Assembly: GCF_011382965.1 (NCBI RefSeq)
Contig: NZ_CP049934.1
Location: forward strand, 1,364,001 to 1,428,000
Source of the DNA: Leucobacter insecticola
Lineage (GTDB): Bacteria > Actinomycetota > Actinomycetes > Actinomycetales > Microbacteriaceae
Length of the DNA stretch: 64,000 bases
Reading direction: 5' to 3'
Made by a program: the position numbers and the translations under genes. This document shows, piece after piece, positions 49,170 to 58,447 of this stretch. Each line of letters opens with the position of its first letter. The first letter of the stretch is position 1. The notes below the pieces were generated by a model. That model had not been told where the DNA came from. It did not search any database and saw only the letters and a list, made by a program, of their open reading frames with translations.

Positions 49170-50477
49170 TCACGCGGTGCTTGCGGGATCTGACGCCTCA
49201 CCGCGTGCAATGGCGACCATGCGGTCGTGCTCTGAAATCTTTTGCCGGATGCGATCCGAGGGAGCATGTTCGCGTTCGTGCGCCTCAAGTGTGAGCCACT
49301 GCTCATAGTTGATCGCCACGGTACTGACCCGGGCGGGGAGCCCGGAGAAGCCGAGTCTACTCGCCAAAACCGGGAGCTTCCCCGATGCGATATCGGCGGT
49401 GATTTCTGCGGCCACAGCTTTTGCGCAGGCTCGGTTTTCCGGGATCGCACCCCGCGGACCGCGTTTCGCCCAGCCCGTCCGGTACAGGCCGGTGTCGATC
49501 AGCCCGATTTCTGAACTTGCGGATAGCAGATGTGCGAGGTGGCCGCTGGCCGCGAATCCTACCGCCGTAATAACCGAGCTTGCGGGGATCGTTACACGCT
49601 TTTCGTCGACCAGAACTTCAACACCCTCGACGTGCGCGTCGCCGAGTATTCTGCAGGGAATTGCGCCAAAGGTCAGCGACACCTGGGGGCCGGGGTGCTC
49701 GCCGCGATCGGGCGAGAGAAGCGCCTCCCACGCAGCGATCCGAGCGGCCTCGACGCGATCGAGCTCTCGCTCGGGAGCGGCTGCTTGGGGGGTGCGCGTC
49801 AGAAGACTGTCAGCAACGTAGCTCGCTCGTGGCAGCTCAGCAAGCTCGCGAATCATCAACGGGTCACCCTTTGTGAAAGGGGCGGTGGATCGGCTCACCA
49901 TCGTGATCCGCAGCGCCGGATCAGAGAGGTAACTGTTGAGGGTGGGATCCGCAATGTCACTCTCGATGTAGCCGTCGCGGCCTTTCACCAGGAACCGCAG
50001 AATATCGAGTGCAACGTTGCCGGCTCCTAAAAGCACCACGTCGCTGCCGAGCGGGGGAAGCGCAGCCGGCTCATCGGGGTGCGCATTGAGCGCGCGTGTG
50101 ATGGCGCCCGCCCCAATGACGCCGGGGAGCGTGCTCCCAGGAAGATCGAGGCCGCGATCAGCACTCAAACCGGTCGCTAGAATTACCGCGTCATAGGATT
50201 CGCGCAATTCATCGAGCGACACGTCACGCCCCACCTCGACGTTACCCGCGAATCGCACCGCCGGATTCTGAAAGAGCCGTTCAAACTGGCGTGTGATTGC
50301 CTTTGTATGTTGATGGTCGGCAGCGACCCCGTAGCGGATCAGCCCGAACGGGGAGACAAGCCGGTCAAACACGGTGATTGCGGAGTGGGGGAAACCCCGC
50401 AGCAAACTCTGTGCCAGATAGCAGCCGGAAGGACCACTCCCTACGATGGCGAAGTGGGGGCGCAACGCAGTCGTCAT
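49170..50477 (-). CDS. fprA: Ferredoxin/flavodoxin-NADP reductase, FprA (adrenodoxin reductase) type
   Basis: A 435-residue flavoprotein. It has the FAD motif FAIVGSGPSGCYLAQSLL at the N-terminus, FGLIRYGVAADHQHTK, the NADP motif VVLLGAGNVALDILRFLV, and the GWAKRGPRGAIPENRACA block, all diagnostic of the FprA group that moves electrons between NADPH and ferredoxin or flavodoxin. The frame is intact. It sits between kgd (22 bases upstream) and the flavodoxin gene, all on the minus strand, so the three may share a transcript. Confidence 0.93.
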   Translation of the reverse strand: MTTALRPHFAIVGSGPSGCYLAQSLLRGFPHSAITVFDRLVSPFGLIRYGVAADHQHTKAITRQFERLFQNPAVRFAGNVEVGRDVSLDELRESYDAVILATGLSADRGLDLPGSTLPGVIGAGAITRALNAHPDEPAALPPLGSDVVLLGAGNVALDILRFLVKGRDGYIESDIADPTLNSYLSDPALRITMVSRSTAPFTKGDPLMIRELAELPRASYVADSLLTRTPQAAAPERELDRVEAARIAAWEALLSPDRGEHPGPQVSLTFGAIPCRILGDAHVEGVEVLVDEKRVTIPASSVITAVGFAASGHLAHLLSASSEIGLIDTGLYRTGWAKRGPRGAIPENRACAKAVAAEITADIASGKLPVLASRLGFSGLPARVSTVAINYEQWLTLEAHEREHAPSDRIRQKISEHDRMVAIARGEASDPASTA

Positions 50478-50498
50478 TGCGCTCCCACCCGCATCGTA

Positions 50499-53400
50499 CT
50501 ACTCGCCACTGTCGAAGCTCAGCGCCTTCGAGATGAGCGCCTCCTGCTCCACCGCATGCACCTTTGCCGATCCGGTCGAGGGAGCAGCCGAGGCCGCCCG
50601 TGACACCACGCGGATCCGATCATTGGCGAGATGCTTCGACAGCTCAAGCGAGATGAACGGCCAGGCGCCCTGGTTTTCTGGCTCGTCTTGTACCCACACC
50701 AGCTCGGCGCCCGAGTACTGTGCCAGCACACGGCCGAGCTGGGCACCCGGAATCGGGTAGAACTGCTCGACGCGAACGAGCGCGACACGGGGATCGGGGT
50801 TCTTGTCGAGGGCGACGCGCAGATCGTAGTATGTCTTGCCCGACACCAGGATCACGCGCTCAACAGCAGCTTGATCGAGTACCTGCGGATCATCCAGCAC
50901 CGGCTGGAATGTGCCGTTTGTGAAGTCCTCGACGCTTGAGGTTGCGCCGCGCAAACGTAGCATCGACTTTGGCGTAAACACAATAAGTGGCTTGCGCGGG
51001 CGTGCGTAGGCCTGGCGACGGAGCAAGTGGAAATAGTTCGCTGGGGTCGAAGGGCGCGCCACGATCATGTTGTCTTCCGCGCACATCTGCAGGAAACGCT
51101 CAATGCGTGCAGAGGAGTGATCCGGCCCCTGGCCCTCGTAGCCGTGCGGCAGCAGCATCACAACCGAAGACTGCTGGCCCCACTTTTGCTCGGCGGCGGC
51201 GATGTACTCGTCGACGACCGCCTGAGCAGTGTTAGCGAAGTCGCCGAACTGCGCTTCCCACACCACCAGGGCATCCTCGCGCTGCAGCGAGTAGCCGTAC
51301 TCGTAGGCGAGCGCAGCATATTCGGAGAGCAGCGAGTCGTAGATCCAGAATCGCGCCTGATCCTCGGAGAGGTTCAGCAGCGGGATCCACTCTTGACCGT
51401 TCTTGCGGTCGTGGAAGACCGCGTGGCGCTGCGCGAAGGTGCCGCGGCGCGCGTCTTGCCCCGCGAAACGAACGGCAGTGCCCTCCATGAGGAGTGACCC
51501 GAGTGCGATGAGTTCGCCAAAGCCCCAGTCGATGTTGCCCTCGCGACTCATCTCGACGCGCTTGTTCAACAGCTGCTGCAGCTTCGGGTGCACGGTAAAG
51601 CCCTCGGGCTTGTTCGCGAAGGCGTCGCCGATGCGTTCAACAACCGTCTTGTCTACTGCCGTCTGCAGCGGCGCGGGGCCGGGACCGCCAAGTTCCTTCA
51701 CCTCACCGATGCCGCTCTGGTCGATGATCGGGATTGCCCCGGTCTGTGCAACGTGAGTCTCCTGGAACGCAATCTCGAGACGAGCCTGGAAATCCTGCTT
51801 GGACTTCTCATACTCTTCTTCGGTGATGTCACCGCGGCCCACGAGCGCGCTCGTGAAGATCCGCCTGGTTGAGCGTTTTGCCTCAATCAGGTCCGTCATC
51901 AGCGGCTGGGTCATCGAGGGGTCATCACCCTCGTTGTGGCCGCGACGTCGGTAGCAGATCAGGTCGATGATGACGTCGACGTGGAAGCGCTGACGGAACT
52001 CGTAGGCGAGCTTCGCGACGCGCACGACCGATTCGGGGTCATCGCCGTTGACGTGGAAAATTGGTGCTTGCACCACTTTGCCGACGTCCGAGGAATAGAC
52101 GGCGGATCGCGAATCGGACGGCAACGTGGTGAAGCCGACCTGATTGTTGATGATGATGTGGATCGTGCCGCCGGTGCGGTAGCCACGCAGCTGCGACATC
52201 TGCATCGTCTCATAGACGACGCCCTGGCCCGCCATCGCCGCGTCGCCGTGGATCAGCAGCGGCAGCGTGGTAAAGGAGCCGATCGGCTTGAGGTCTTGTT
52301 TCGCGCGCACGATGCCTTCGAGTACGCCATTAACGGTCTCAAGGTGCGAAGGATTCGCTGCGAGGTGAACAGGTACCTGTGTGCCGTTTGGAGCGGTGAA
52401 GACACCGGTGGTGCCGAGATGGTACTTGACGTCTCCTGAACCGGTCTTCGTTGCTTGCGCCCCTTCGAACTCTCGGAAGATCTGACCGTAGGTCTTGCCC
52501 GCGATATTTGAGAGCACGTTCAGCCGGCCCCGGTGCGCCATGCCGATATCGACGCTGTCGACACCATCTTCTGCGGCGTCGATGAGCATCGCATCGAGCA
52601 GCGGGATCACTGACTCGCCGCCCTCCAAGCTGAAGCGTTTCTGGCCGACGTACTTTGTCTGCAGGAACGTTTCGAAGGCTTCGGCCTCGTTGAGCTTGTC
52701 GAGGATCCGCAGCTGCTCATCGTGACTTGGCTTCTGATACGGCACCTCAAGCTGCTCGCGCATCCACTTACGCTGCGCGGGATCCTGAATGTGCATGTAT
52801 TCCACGCCGATTTTGCGGCAGTAGGAGTCACGCAGCACCCCGAGGATGTCGCGCAGTTTCATGGTGCGCGCGCCACCAATACCGCCAGTGACGAACTCTC
52901 GGTCGAGATCCCAGAAGGTCAAGCCGTGGGATTCGATCTCAAGGTCGGGGTGGGTGCGTTGGCGGTATTCGAGCGGATCGGTATCGGCCATCAAGTGACC
53001 GCGCACGCGGAAGGCGTTGATGAGCTCTTGCACGCGCGCAGACTTGTCAATTGCGCCGGAGATGTCGACGTGGATGTCGGAAGCCCACTGCACAGGCTTG
53101 TAAGGGATGCGCAGCGCCGCGAAGATGTCTTCGTAGAAATCGTGACCGCCGATCAACCGCTCATGCACGATCTTCAAGAATTCACCGGATCCTGCTCCCT
53201 GAATCACCCGGTGATCGTAGGTGCTTGTGAGCGTAATCGTCTTGCCGATACCGAGATTCGTGAGGACCTCGGGCGAGGATCCCTGGAACTGCGCAGGGTA
53301 CTCGAGTGCGCCGGCACCGATGATGCAACCCTGGCCTTGCATGAGGCGTGGAACGGAGTGCACGGTGCCGATGCCGCCGGGGTTCGTGAGGGAGATCGTG

Positions 53401-54197
53401 GTGCCCTGGAAGTCGTCAGCGCCGAGCGCATTGGCGCGGGCGCGCTGCACCAGATCCTCGTAGGCCGCAAGAAACTCGTTGAAGTCGAGGGTGTCGGCGC
53501 GTTTGATCGAGGGAACCAGCAACGAGCGAGTGCCGTCGGGTTTTGGAACGTCGATGGCGATGCCGAAGCCGACATGTGGTGGGACGACGATCGAGGGCTT
53601 GCCGTCGACCTCCGCGTAGGCGACGTTCTGGCTCGGGAATTCCTTCAGCGTTTGGATGATCGCCCAGCCGATCAGGTGGGTGAAGGAGACCTTGCCGCCG
53701 CGGCTGCGACGCAGGTGATTGTTGATCACGATGCGGTTGTCGATGAGCAGCTTCGCTGGCACCGTGCGCACACTCGTCGCGGTGGGCACAGTGAGGCTCT
53801 GATCCATGTTCTTGGAGAGCGAGCGAGCCATGCCGCGAAGTGGCGTAATGTGCGCTTCCTTTTCTGGAAGCGGGATCGCGCCTGTGGTGGCAGCCTGCGG
53901 TTTTCTGGGCGCGTCGGCCGGGATCGGGGCCGTGCGTGGCGCGACGTTGGTGGTGCGCGCAGGCTGGGCTACCGTCGTGATCGGCATCGTTGTCGGTTGG
54001 GCTGCGGTGCCCGGCGGAGATTGCTGCTCAAGCGCACCGGGTGAACTCGCGTATTTCTCGAGCACCGGCCACCATGACCTGTCTACTGAGTTCTTGTCGA
54101 GCTGAAACTGTTTCCACAGCTCATCGACAAGCCAAGCGTTTGCACCGAAATCTCCTGCGGGACCGACCTGTTCGGTGGCCTCCGTGCGCTCAGCCAA
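50499..54197 (-). CDS. kgd: Multifunctional 2-oxoglutarate dehydrogenase / decarboxylase (E2-E1 fusion, Kgd/OdhA)
   Basis: A 1232-residue TCA-cycle enzyme of actinobacterial type. A short N-terminal helix is followed by a flexible Pro/Ala linker, then an acyltransferase (E2-like) domain with the active-site block TYDHRVIQGAGSGEFLKIV. The thiamine-dependent E1 part follows: GMAHRGRLNVLSN, LLIHGDAAMAGQGVVYETM, IIINNQVGFTT and the C-terminal PHGYEGQGPDHSSARIERFL. It has no lipoyl domain; in mycobacteria and corynebacteria it works with AceF. The product succinyl-CoA feeds the SucCD encoded at 27475-29574. It is the longest gene in the window and has no frame error. Confidence 0.96.
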   Translation of the reverse strand: MAERTEATEQVGPAGDFGANAWLVDELWKQFQLDKNSVDRSWWPVLEKYASSPGALEQQSPPGTAAQPTTMPITTVAQPARTTNVAPRTAPIPADAPRKPQAATTGAIPLPEKEAHITPLRGMARSLSKNMDQSLTVPTATSVRTVPAKLLIDNRIVINNHLRRSRGGKVSFTHLIGWAIIQTLKEFPSQNVAYAEVDGKPSIVVPPHVGFGIAIDVPKPDGTRSLLVPSIKRADTLDFNEFLAAYEDLVQRARANALGADDFQGTTISLTNPGGIGTVHSVPRLMQGQGCIIGAGALEYPAQFQGSSPEVLTNLGIGKTITLTSTYDHRVIQGAGSGEFLKIVHERLIGGHDFYEDIFAALRIPYKPVQWASDIHVDISGAIDKSARVQELINAFRVRGHLMADTDPLEYRQRTHPDLEIESHGLTFWDLDREFVTGGIGGARTMKLRDILGVLRDSYCRKIGVEYMHIQDPAQRKWMREQLEVPYQKPSHDEQLRILDKLNEAEAFETFLQTKYVGQKRFSLEGGESVIPLLDAMLIDAAEDGVDSVDIGMAHRGRLNVLSNIAGKTYGQIFREFEGAQATKTGSGDVKYHLGTTGVFTAPNGTQVPVHLAANPSHLETVNGVLEGIVRAKQDLKPIGSFTTLPLLIHGDAAMAGQGVVYETMQMSQLRGYRTGGTIHIIINNQVGFTTLPSDSRSAVYSSDVGKVVQAPIFHVNGDDPESVVRVAKLAYEFRQRFHVDVIIDLICYRRRGHNEGDDPSMTQPLMTDLIEAKRSTRRIFTSALVGRGDITEEEYEKSKQDFQARLEIAFQETHVAQTGAIPIIDQSGIGEVKELGGPGPAPLQTAVDKTVVERIGDAFANKPEGFTVHPKLQQLLNKRVEMSREGNIDWGFGELIALGSLLMEGTAVRFAGQDARRGTFAQRHAVFHDRKNGQEWIPLLNLSEDQARFWIYDSLLSEYAALAYEYGYSLQREDALVVWEAQFGDFANTAQAVVDEYIAAAEQKWGQQSSVVMLLPHGYEGQGPDHSSARIERFLQMCAEDNMIVARPSTPANYFHLLRRQAYARPRKPLIVFTPKSMLRLRGATSSVEDFTNGTFQPVLDDPQVLDQAAVERVILVSGKTYYDLRVALDKNPDPRVALVRVEQFYPIPGAQLGRVLAQYSGAELVWVQDEPENQGAWPFISLELSKHLANDRIRVVSRAASAAPSTGSAKVHAVEQEALISKALSFDSGE

Positions 54198-54527
54198 AGC
54201 GACTTCCTCTCGTTGTCATTCCGCGGCACGATGAAACCCAGAGGTGGCGACACCTGTATCCGCACCGTCCATAAGCCTACGCCTTTCGCGCGCGACATGC
54301 CTCCTTGTTGCTCAGATAAGTGTGTCGCGAGCAGACTTGGGTGCTGAAGTGTTGATTTTGGGTGGAGGTGCACAGCCAGAATTCTGGGACTTCGCCCGGG
54401 ATTCGGTGCGTGTGGTGAAACGAATGTGTAGGGTTAAAGGGATCATGAACCAAGACTCTCGAAGACCTTCGGACCCCCCGAGTACCTACCGCGCTTGCGC
54501 GCGGACCCTATCCGTTCGAGGTCTTCA
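54198..54527. other. Divergent intergenic region between kgd and the CNNM/CorC operon
   Basis: 330 bases with the kgd start on one side and the CorC start on the other. A TTAAAGGGATC ribosome-like site precedes ATG 54445, which opens a 28-codon frame (MNQDSRRPSDPPSTYRAC) whose TGA overlaps the GTG start of the CorC gene. This is either a coupled leader peptide or, if one C is missing from the C6 run at 54474-54479, the true start of the CorC gene. I see no other gene here. Confidence 0.5.
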
Positions 54528-55874
54528 GTGAACGACTGGATACTGTTTAGCCTCGGCATTCTTCTCACCGTTGGTACGGGAATCTTCGTCGCCTCAGAGT
54601 TCTCGCTCGTTGCGCTTGATCGCCAGGACCTTGAACGCCGCCGCATAGGCGGAGAAAACGGACTCGACAGAGTTATCCGCGGGCTCTCCCGCACCTCAAC
54701 GCACCTCTCCAGCGCGCAGCTCGGCATCACACTCACGACGCTGCTCGCCGGGTACACCTTTGAGCCCGCCATCAGCGGGTTTCTCAATACCCCGCTGGCC
54801 GCCCTGGGGGTGCCTGATGAACTGCGGCGAACCATCAGCGCGCCGCTCGCGATCGTGTTTGCCACGGTATTTTCCATGATCATCGGCGAACTCGTCCCTA
54901 AGAATTTCGCTATTTCACGGCCGCTTGCAACTGCCAAGCTCGTGATGCCGGCGCAGGCTGCATTTACTGCGACGTTTAAGCCCGCCGTCGCCCTGCTCAA
55001 CGGCAGCGCGAACGGGATCCTGCGCAGCATGGGGATCGAGCCGAAAGAAGAGCTCTCCGGTGCACGCTCAGCCGAAGAGCTGTCCTCTCTCGTGCGTCAC
55101 TCCGCGAGTGCTGGGCTGCTCGAAGCCGATACGGCGACGCTCCTCGATCGCACCCTGCGCTTTGCCGAGCGTACCGCCGCCGACGTGATGACCCCGCGTC
55201 TGAAGATTCAAAGCCTGCAGCGACTCGAACCCGCCCAGGCGATCCTGGAACTTTCCGGTCGTAGCGGGCTGTCACGTTTTCCCGTGATCGACGAGGATCG
55301 TGACGATGTGATCGGTGTGGTTCACGTGAAGCAGGCCGTCGCTGTGCCCCGCCACAAACGCGCTGAGGTTCCGGTTGCAGCGCTCGCAGAAGACGTGGTG
55401 CGCGTTCCAGAAACCATGCGCCTCGACCAACTCCTTGAAGAGCTCCGCACGAGCGGGTTCCAGCTCGCGATTGTCGTCGACGAATACGGCGGCACTGCCG
55501 GAATCGTTACGCTTGAAGATCTCGTCGAAGAGATCATTGGAGAAGTTTCCGACGAGCACGACCGGGCAGCCGCTGGAGTGATTGGAACCGCCGACGACAT
55601 GCTGTTCCCAGCGGATCTGAGACCAGACGAGGTGCTCGAACAGACAGGGATCGTGATTCCAGAAGACGACGAGTACGACACCGTCGCAGGGTTCGTGCTC
55701 CGTGAACTTGGCCGGATCCCGGAAACCGGTGACGAGGTGACTCTGCCGGATGTCGGCACCCTGCGTGTGGAACGAATGGACGGCCGCCGGATCGCGCGTC
55801 TGCGTTTCAGAAGCATCCCGAGGTCCACCGACGACCGTGAAGTGACAGACCACAGCGAAGGGAGTGACGCATGA
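54528..55874 (+). CDS. CNNM/CorC (hemolysin C) family membrane protein, first of two
   Basis: About 448 residues. The DUF21 membrane domain comes first (VNDWILFSLGILLTVGTGIF, SSAQLGITLTTLLAGY, SMIIGELVPKNFAIS), then two CBS domains (RSGLSRFPVIDEDRDDVIG; LQLAIVVDEYGG with TAGIVTLEDLVEEIIGEV), then a transporter-associated CorC-HlyC domain (ILE-type acidic end EVTLPDVGTLRVERMDG). The family handles magnesium or cobalt efflux. The start is GTG 54528, though an upstream ATG 54445 may apply if a base is missing. The stop overlaps the next gene in ATGA. Confidence 0.88.
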   Translation: MNDWILFSLGILLTVGTGIFVASEFSLVALDRQDLERRRIGGENGLDRVIRGLSRTSTHLSSAQLGITLTTLLAGYTFEPAISGFLNTPLAALGVPDELRRTISAPLAIVFATVFSMIIGELVPKNFAISRPLATAKLVMPAQAAFTATFKPAVALLNGSANGILRSMGIEPKEELSGARSAEELSSLVRHSASAGLLEADTATLLDRTLRFAERTAADVMTPRLKIQSLQRLEPAQAILELSGRSGLSRFPVIDEDRDDVIGVVHVKQAVAVPRHKRAEVPVAALAEDVVRVPETMRLDQLLEELRTSGFQLAIVVDEYGGTAGIVTLEDLVEEIIGEVSDEHDRAAAGVIGTADDMLFPADLRPDEVLEQTGIVIPEDDEYDTVAGFVLRELGRIPETGDEVTLPDVGTLRVERMDGRRIARLRFRSIPRSTDDREVTDHSEGSDA

Positions 55875-56917
55875 GTGACTGGCTAGGAATCCTCTGGCTC
55901 GTGCTGTTGCTCATCGCCAACGCATTCTTTGTCGGTGCTGAGTTTGCGGTGATCTCGGCGAGACGATCCCAGATTGAGCCAAAGGCTGAAGCGGGCTCCA
56001 AGCGTGCGAAGACCGCGCTCTATGCCATGGAACATGCGACGCTGATGCTTGCGACGGCGCAGCTCGGGATCACGGTATGTTCACTTCTGATCCTGAACGT
56101 CTCGGAACCGGCGATCCACCATCTGCTCGAGGGCCCACTCGCTTGGACGGGCCTGTCTGCTGAGGTGGTCAACGTCACGGCGTTCGTGATCACGCTGCTC
56201 GGTGTCTCGTATCTCCACGTTGTGTTTGGTGAGATGGTGCCGAAGAACGCTGCGTTCTCGATGCCAGACCAGGCTGTGCTGCTGCTCGCTCCGCCGCTCG
56301 TGTGGGTGTCGCATGTGTTGCGCCACATCATTTCGGCACTCAATGCGATCGCAAACGGGGTGCTGCGCCTCTTCAAAGTCGAACCAAAATCGGAGACCAA
56401 TAGTACCTTCACGCTGGAAGAGGTTGCGAGCATCGTCAGTCACTCCACCCGCGAAGGAGTGCTGGAGGACCGCAGCGGGGCCCTCACTGCTGCGTTTGAG
56501 TTCACTACCAAACAGGCGAAAGACCTGTTGGTGCCGCTCGATCGACTGGTGGTGTTGCCCGCCGGTGCTACTCCGCTTGATGTTGAAACCGCGGTCGTGC
56601 GGCACGGCTTCTCCAGGTACCTCGTAGCGGCTGCGAGCGGCGAGCTTGTCGGCTACGTGCACATTAAGGATCTGGTGCGCCTGGGTGAAAATCGGATCGC
56701 TGAGCCGATCCCGGCAAAGCGGATTCGTGAGATGGTGACGCTGCACGCTGATACCGAGCTGGAAGATGTGCTCGCGCGCATGCAGGCGCGGGGGATCCAT
56801 CTCGCGCGGATTTCGAATGGCGAGGGTGTCGAGCTCGGCGTCGTCTTCCTTGAGGATGTCATCGAGGAACTGGTCGGTGAGGTGCACGACGCGACTCGGC
56901 GGAGGCGCTTCTTGTGA
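55871..56917 (+). CDS. CNNM/CorC family membrane protein, second of two
   Basis: 348 residues with the same DUF21 segments (GILWLVLLLIANAFFVGAEF, HATLMLATAQLGITVCSLLI, VVFGEMVPKNAAFS) and a CBS pair (SRYLVAAASGELVGYVHIKD; GVVFLEDVIEELVGEV), but it lacks the CorC-HlyC tail of its partner. Tandem pairs of this kind, one long and one short, are common in actinobacteria and may form a heteromer. The ATG start overlaps the preceding TGA. The gene ends about 30 bases before the IS110 element. Confidence 0.88.
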   Translation: MSDWLGILWLVLLLIANAFFVGAEFAVISARRSQIEPKAEAGSKRAKTALYAMEHATLMLATAQLGITVCSLLILNVSEPAIHHLLEGPLAWTGLSAEVVNVTAFVITLLGVSYLHVVFGEMVPKNAAFSMPDQAVLLLAPPLVWVSHVLRHIISALNAIANGVLRLFKVEPKSETNSTFTLEEVASIVSHSTREGVLEDRSGALTAAFEFTTKQAKDLLVPLDRLVVLPAGATPLDVETAVVRHGFSRYLVAAASGELVGYVHIKDLVRLGENRIAEPIPAKRIREMVTLHADTELEDVLARMQARGIHLARISNGEGVELGVVFLEDVIEELVGEVHDATRRRRFL

Positions 56918-56959
56918 CACGCCTCGCTCAACCGACGGAGGGTGCCCCTATGTTGTTTG

Positions 56960-58177
56960 TCAAGCGGCGAGGGCGGTTTCTGATTGGGTTCGTGGCTGGT
57001 AGAGGCTGCCGGTTCTGATCATTGCGTGGAGGACGTCGCAGCGGCGCCTCGCCAGTGCGATGAGTGCTTGGTTATGGCGTTTGCCTTGCGCGATCTTCCG
57101 GTCGTAGTAGGCCCGTGATTCGGGATCTCGGAGCGCTGCAAACGCGGAAAGAAACATTGCACGTTTCAGGACCTTGTTGCCGCGCTTTGAGGGGTGTTCG
57201 CCGCGGATCGAGGTGCCGGATCGGCGGGTGACGGGCGCGAGCCCGGCGTAAGACGCGAGGTGCCCGGCCGTGGGGAAATGTTTCCCGACGATCTCGGTGA
57301 GGAGTCTGGCTGCGGTCCTGACGCCGACTCCCGGCATACTCGTCAGGACCGGGTGAAGAGGGTGCGCTTCCACGATCTTCTCAACCTCGGACGCGATATC
57401 GGTGCGTTGCTGGCGGAGTTCGCTGAGTTGCTTCGCGAGCCGTGGCAGCACGATACTCGCGGCGTTCGTGCCGGTGACCGTCACGGTCTGTTGATCGAGG
57501 GCGTCGAAGATCTCCTGCGCCCATGCCCCGCCCTTGCGCGGGGCACGCTTGAGGAGCCTGGCCGCGACGCGCTTCTGCCCGGCTCGGCGCAACTCACCCG
57601 GTGATGGGTAACGCTGCAGCACATCGAGGATCGCGGGATGATCCAGACGCGGCCCGAGTACCCGTTCCAGGGTGGGATGGATCTGGGTGAGGAGACCTCG
57701 AACGCGGTTGGAGACTTGCGTGATTTGCGCGGCAAGATCATCATCGAAGCCACACAGCATCGAGAGTTCCGCGATCTGCTCATCGGCGACTTTGATCGAT
57801 CGCAGAGTTGAGGGCATCGTGCGGGCGGTCTCCGCGATGATGAACGCGTCCCGTGCGTCGGTCTTCGCTTCACCGGGGTGGAGGTCAGCGACGCGGCGCA
57901 TCGTGAGGCCGGGGAGATACCCGACGAGCACACCATGCGCTTGCGCGACGGCGACGGGGAGCGCCCCGATCGTGGCGGGCTGGTCAACGACCAGCAGAGC
58001 GGGGCCGTGCTCAGCGAGTTGATCTAGCACCGATATGATCTTGGCTTCGGTGTTCGGGAGCGGCTTGTCGTAGAGCTTCTTCCCGTCGCGGGTGAGCGCG
58101 ACCGCGTGATGCTCGCTCTTGCCGACATCGAGGCCGATGAAGACCGCGACGTCGTCGTAGTGCTCAATGCTGTTCAA
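56960..58177 (-). CDS. IS110 family transposase (DEDD recombinase)
   Basis: 405 residues. A RuvC-like domain at the N-terminus carries the acidic residues in VFIGLDVGKSEHHA, LLVVDQPATIG and KTDARDAFIIAE. The C-terminal Tnp20 domain holds TSMPGVGVRTAARLLTEI and GHLASYAGLAPVTRRSG, where the IS110 serine nucleophile region lies (SGTSIRG). The start is TTG 58177, supported by GGAGGA 8 bases upstream. Complete and in frame, so the element may be active. Confidence 0.93.
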   Translation of the reverse strand: MNSIEHYDDVAVFIGLDVGKSEHHAVALTRDGKKLYDKPLPNTEAKIISVLDQLAEHGPALLVVDQPATIGALPVAVAQAHGVLVGYLPGLTMRRVADLHPGEAKTDARDAFIIAETARTMPSTLRSIKVADEQIAELSMLCGFDDDLAAQITQVSNRVRGLLTQIHPTLERVLGPRLDHPAILDVLQRYPSPGELRRAGQKRVAARLLKRAPRKGGAWAQEIFDALDQQTVTVTGTNAASIVLPRLAKQLSELRQQRTDIASEVEKIVEAHPLHPVLTSMPGVGVRTAARLLTEIVGKHFPTAGHLASYAGLAPVTRRSGTSIRGEHPSKRGNKVLKRAMFLSAFAALRDPESRAYYDRKIAQGKRHNQALIALARRRCDVLHAMIRTGSLYQPRTQSETALAA

Positions 58178-58436
58178 GGGGTGTTCCTCCGTCCTGCTTG
58201 TATGTGTTCGGCAGTCAGGTGGCGGTAGGCGTCGGCATCCACGTTACGAACGACCCTGCCCCGATATGCGCGGCTGTGGTCTTGCCCCTATCAGCGATCA
58301 CCGACCGCCAGACCGGAGGTCGGTGACAACACCCCCCAGATCATTGGTACGACAGGGGGCAACAATCATGCCGGCCCCGGCTGGCTGCCTCACTCCTCAT
58401 CCTCGCGGATCAGGAGCTACGAACAAAGTAACGGGG
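58178..58436 (-). ncRNA. Candidate bridge RNA region of the IS110 element
   Basis: The noncoding end upstream of an IS110-group transposase encodes the bridge RNA that selects donor and target in IS621-type systems. Here the 259-base segment has a perfect 9-bp hairpin (58298-58306 with 58318-58326). It also carries TGCCCCTAT at 58283-58291, an exact 9-base match to the opposite element boundary and its target flank (56943-56951), as a guide loop would. The RNA's ends are not determined. The 172-base copy at the window start preserves the same features. Confidence 0.5.
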
Positions 58437-58447
58437 CTTGTGAGTGA

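Larger units (their letters stand above)
56948..58436 (-). mobile_element. IS110-family insertion sequence (about 1.5 kb)
   Basis: It contains one DEDD transposase on the minus strand and a noncoding region of about 260 bases upstream of it, as in the IS110 group. The right boundary is set by where the match to positions 1-172 stops. The left boundary is inferred from a CT dinucleotide at 56948-56949 that also follows the right end (58437-58438); CT is the known recombination core of IS621. There are no terminal inverted repeats, as expected for the family. Confidence 0.8.
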
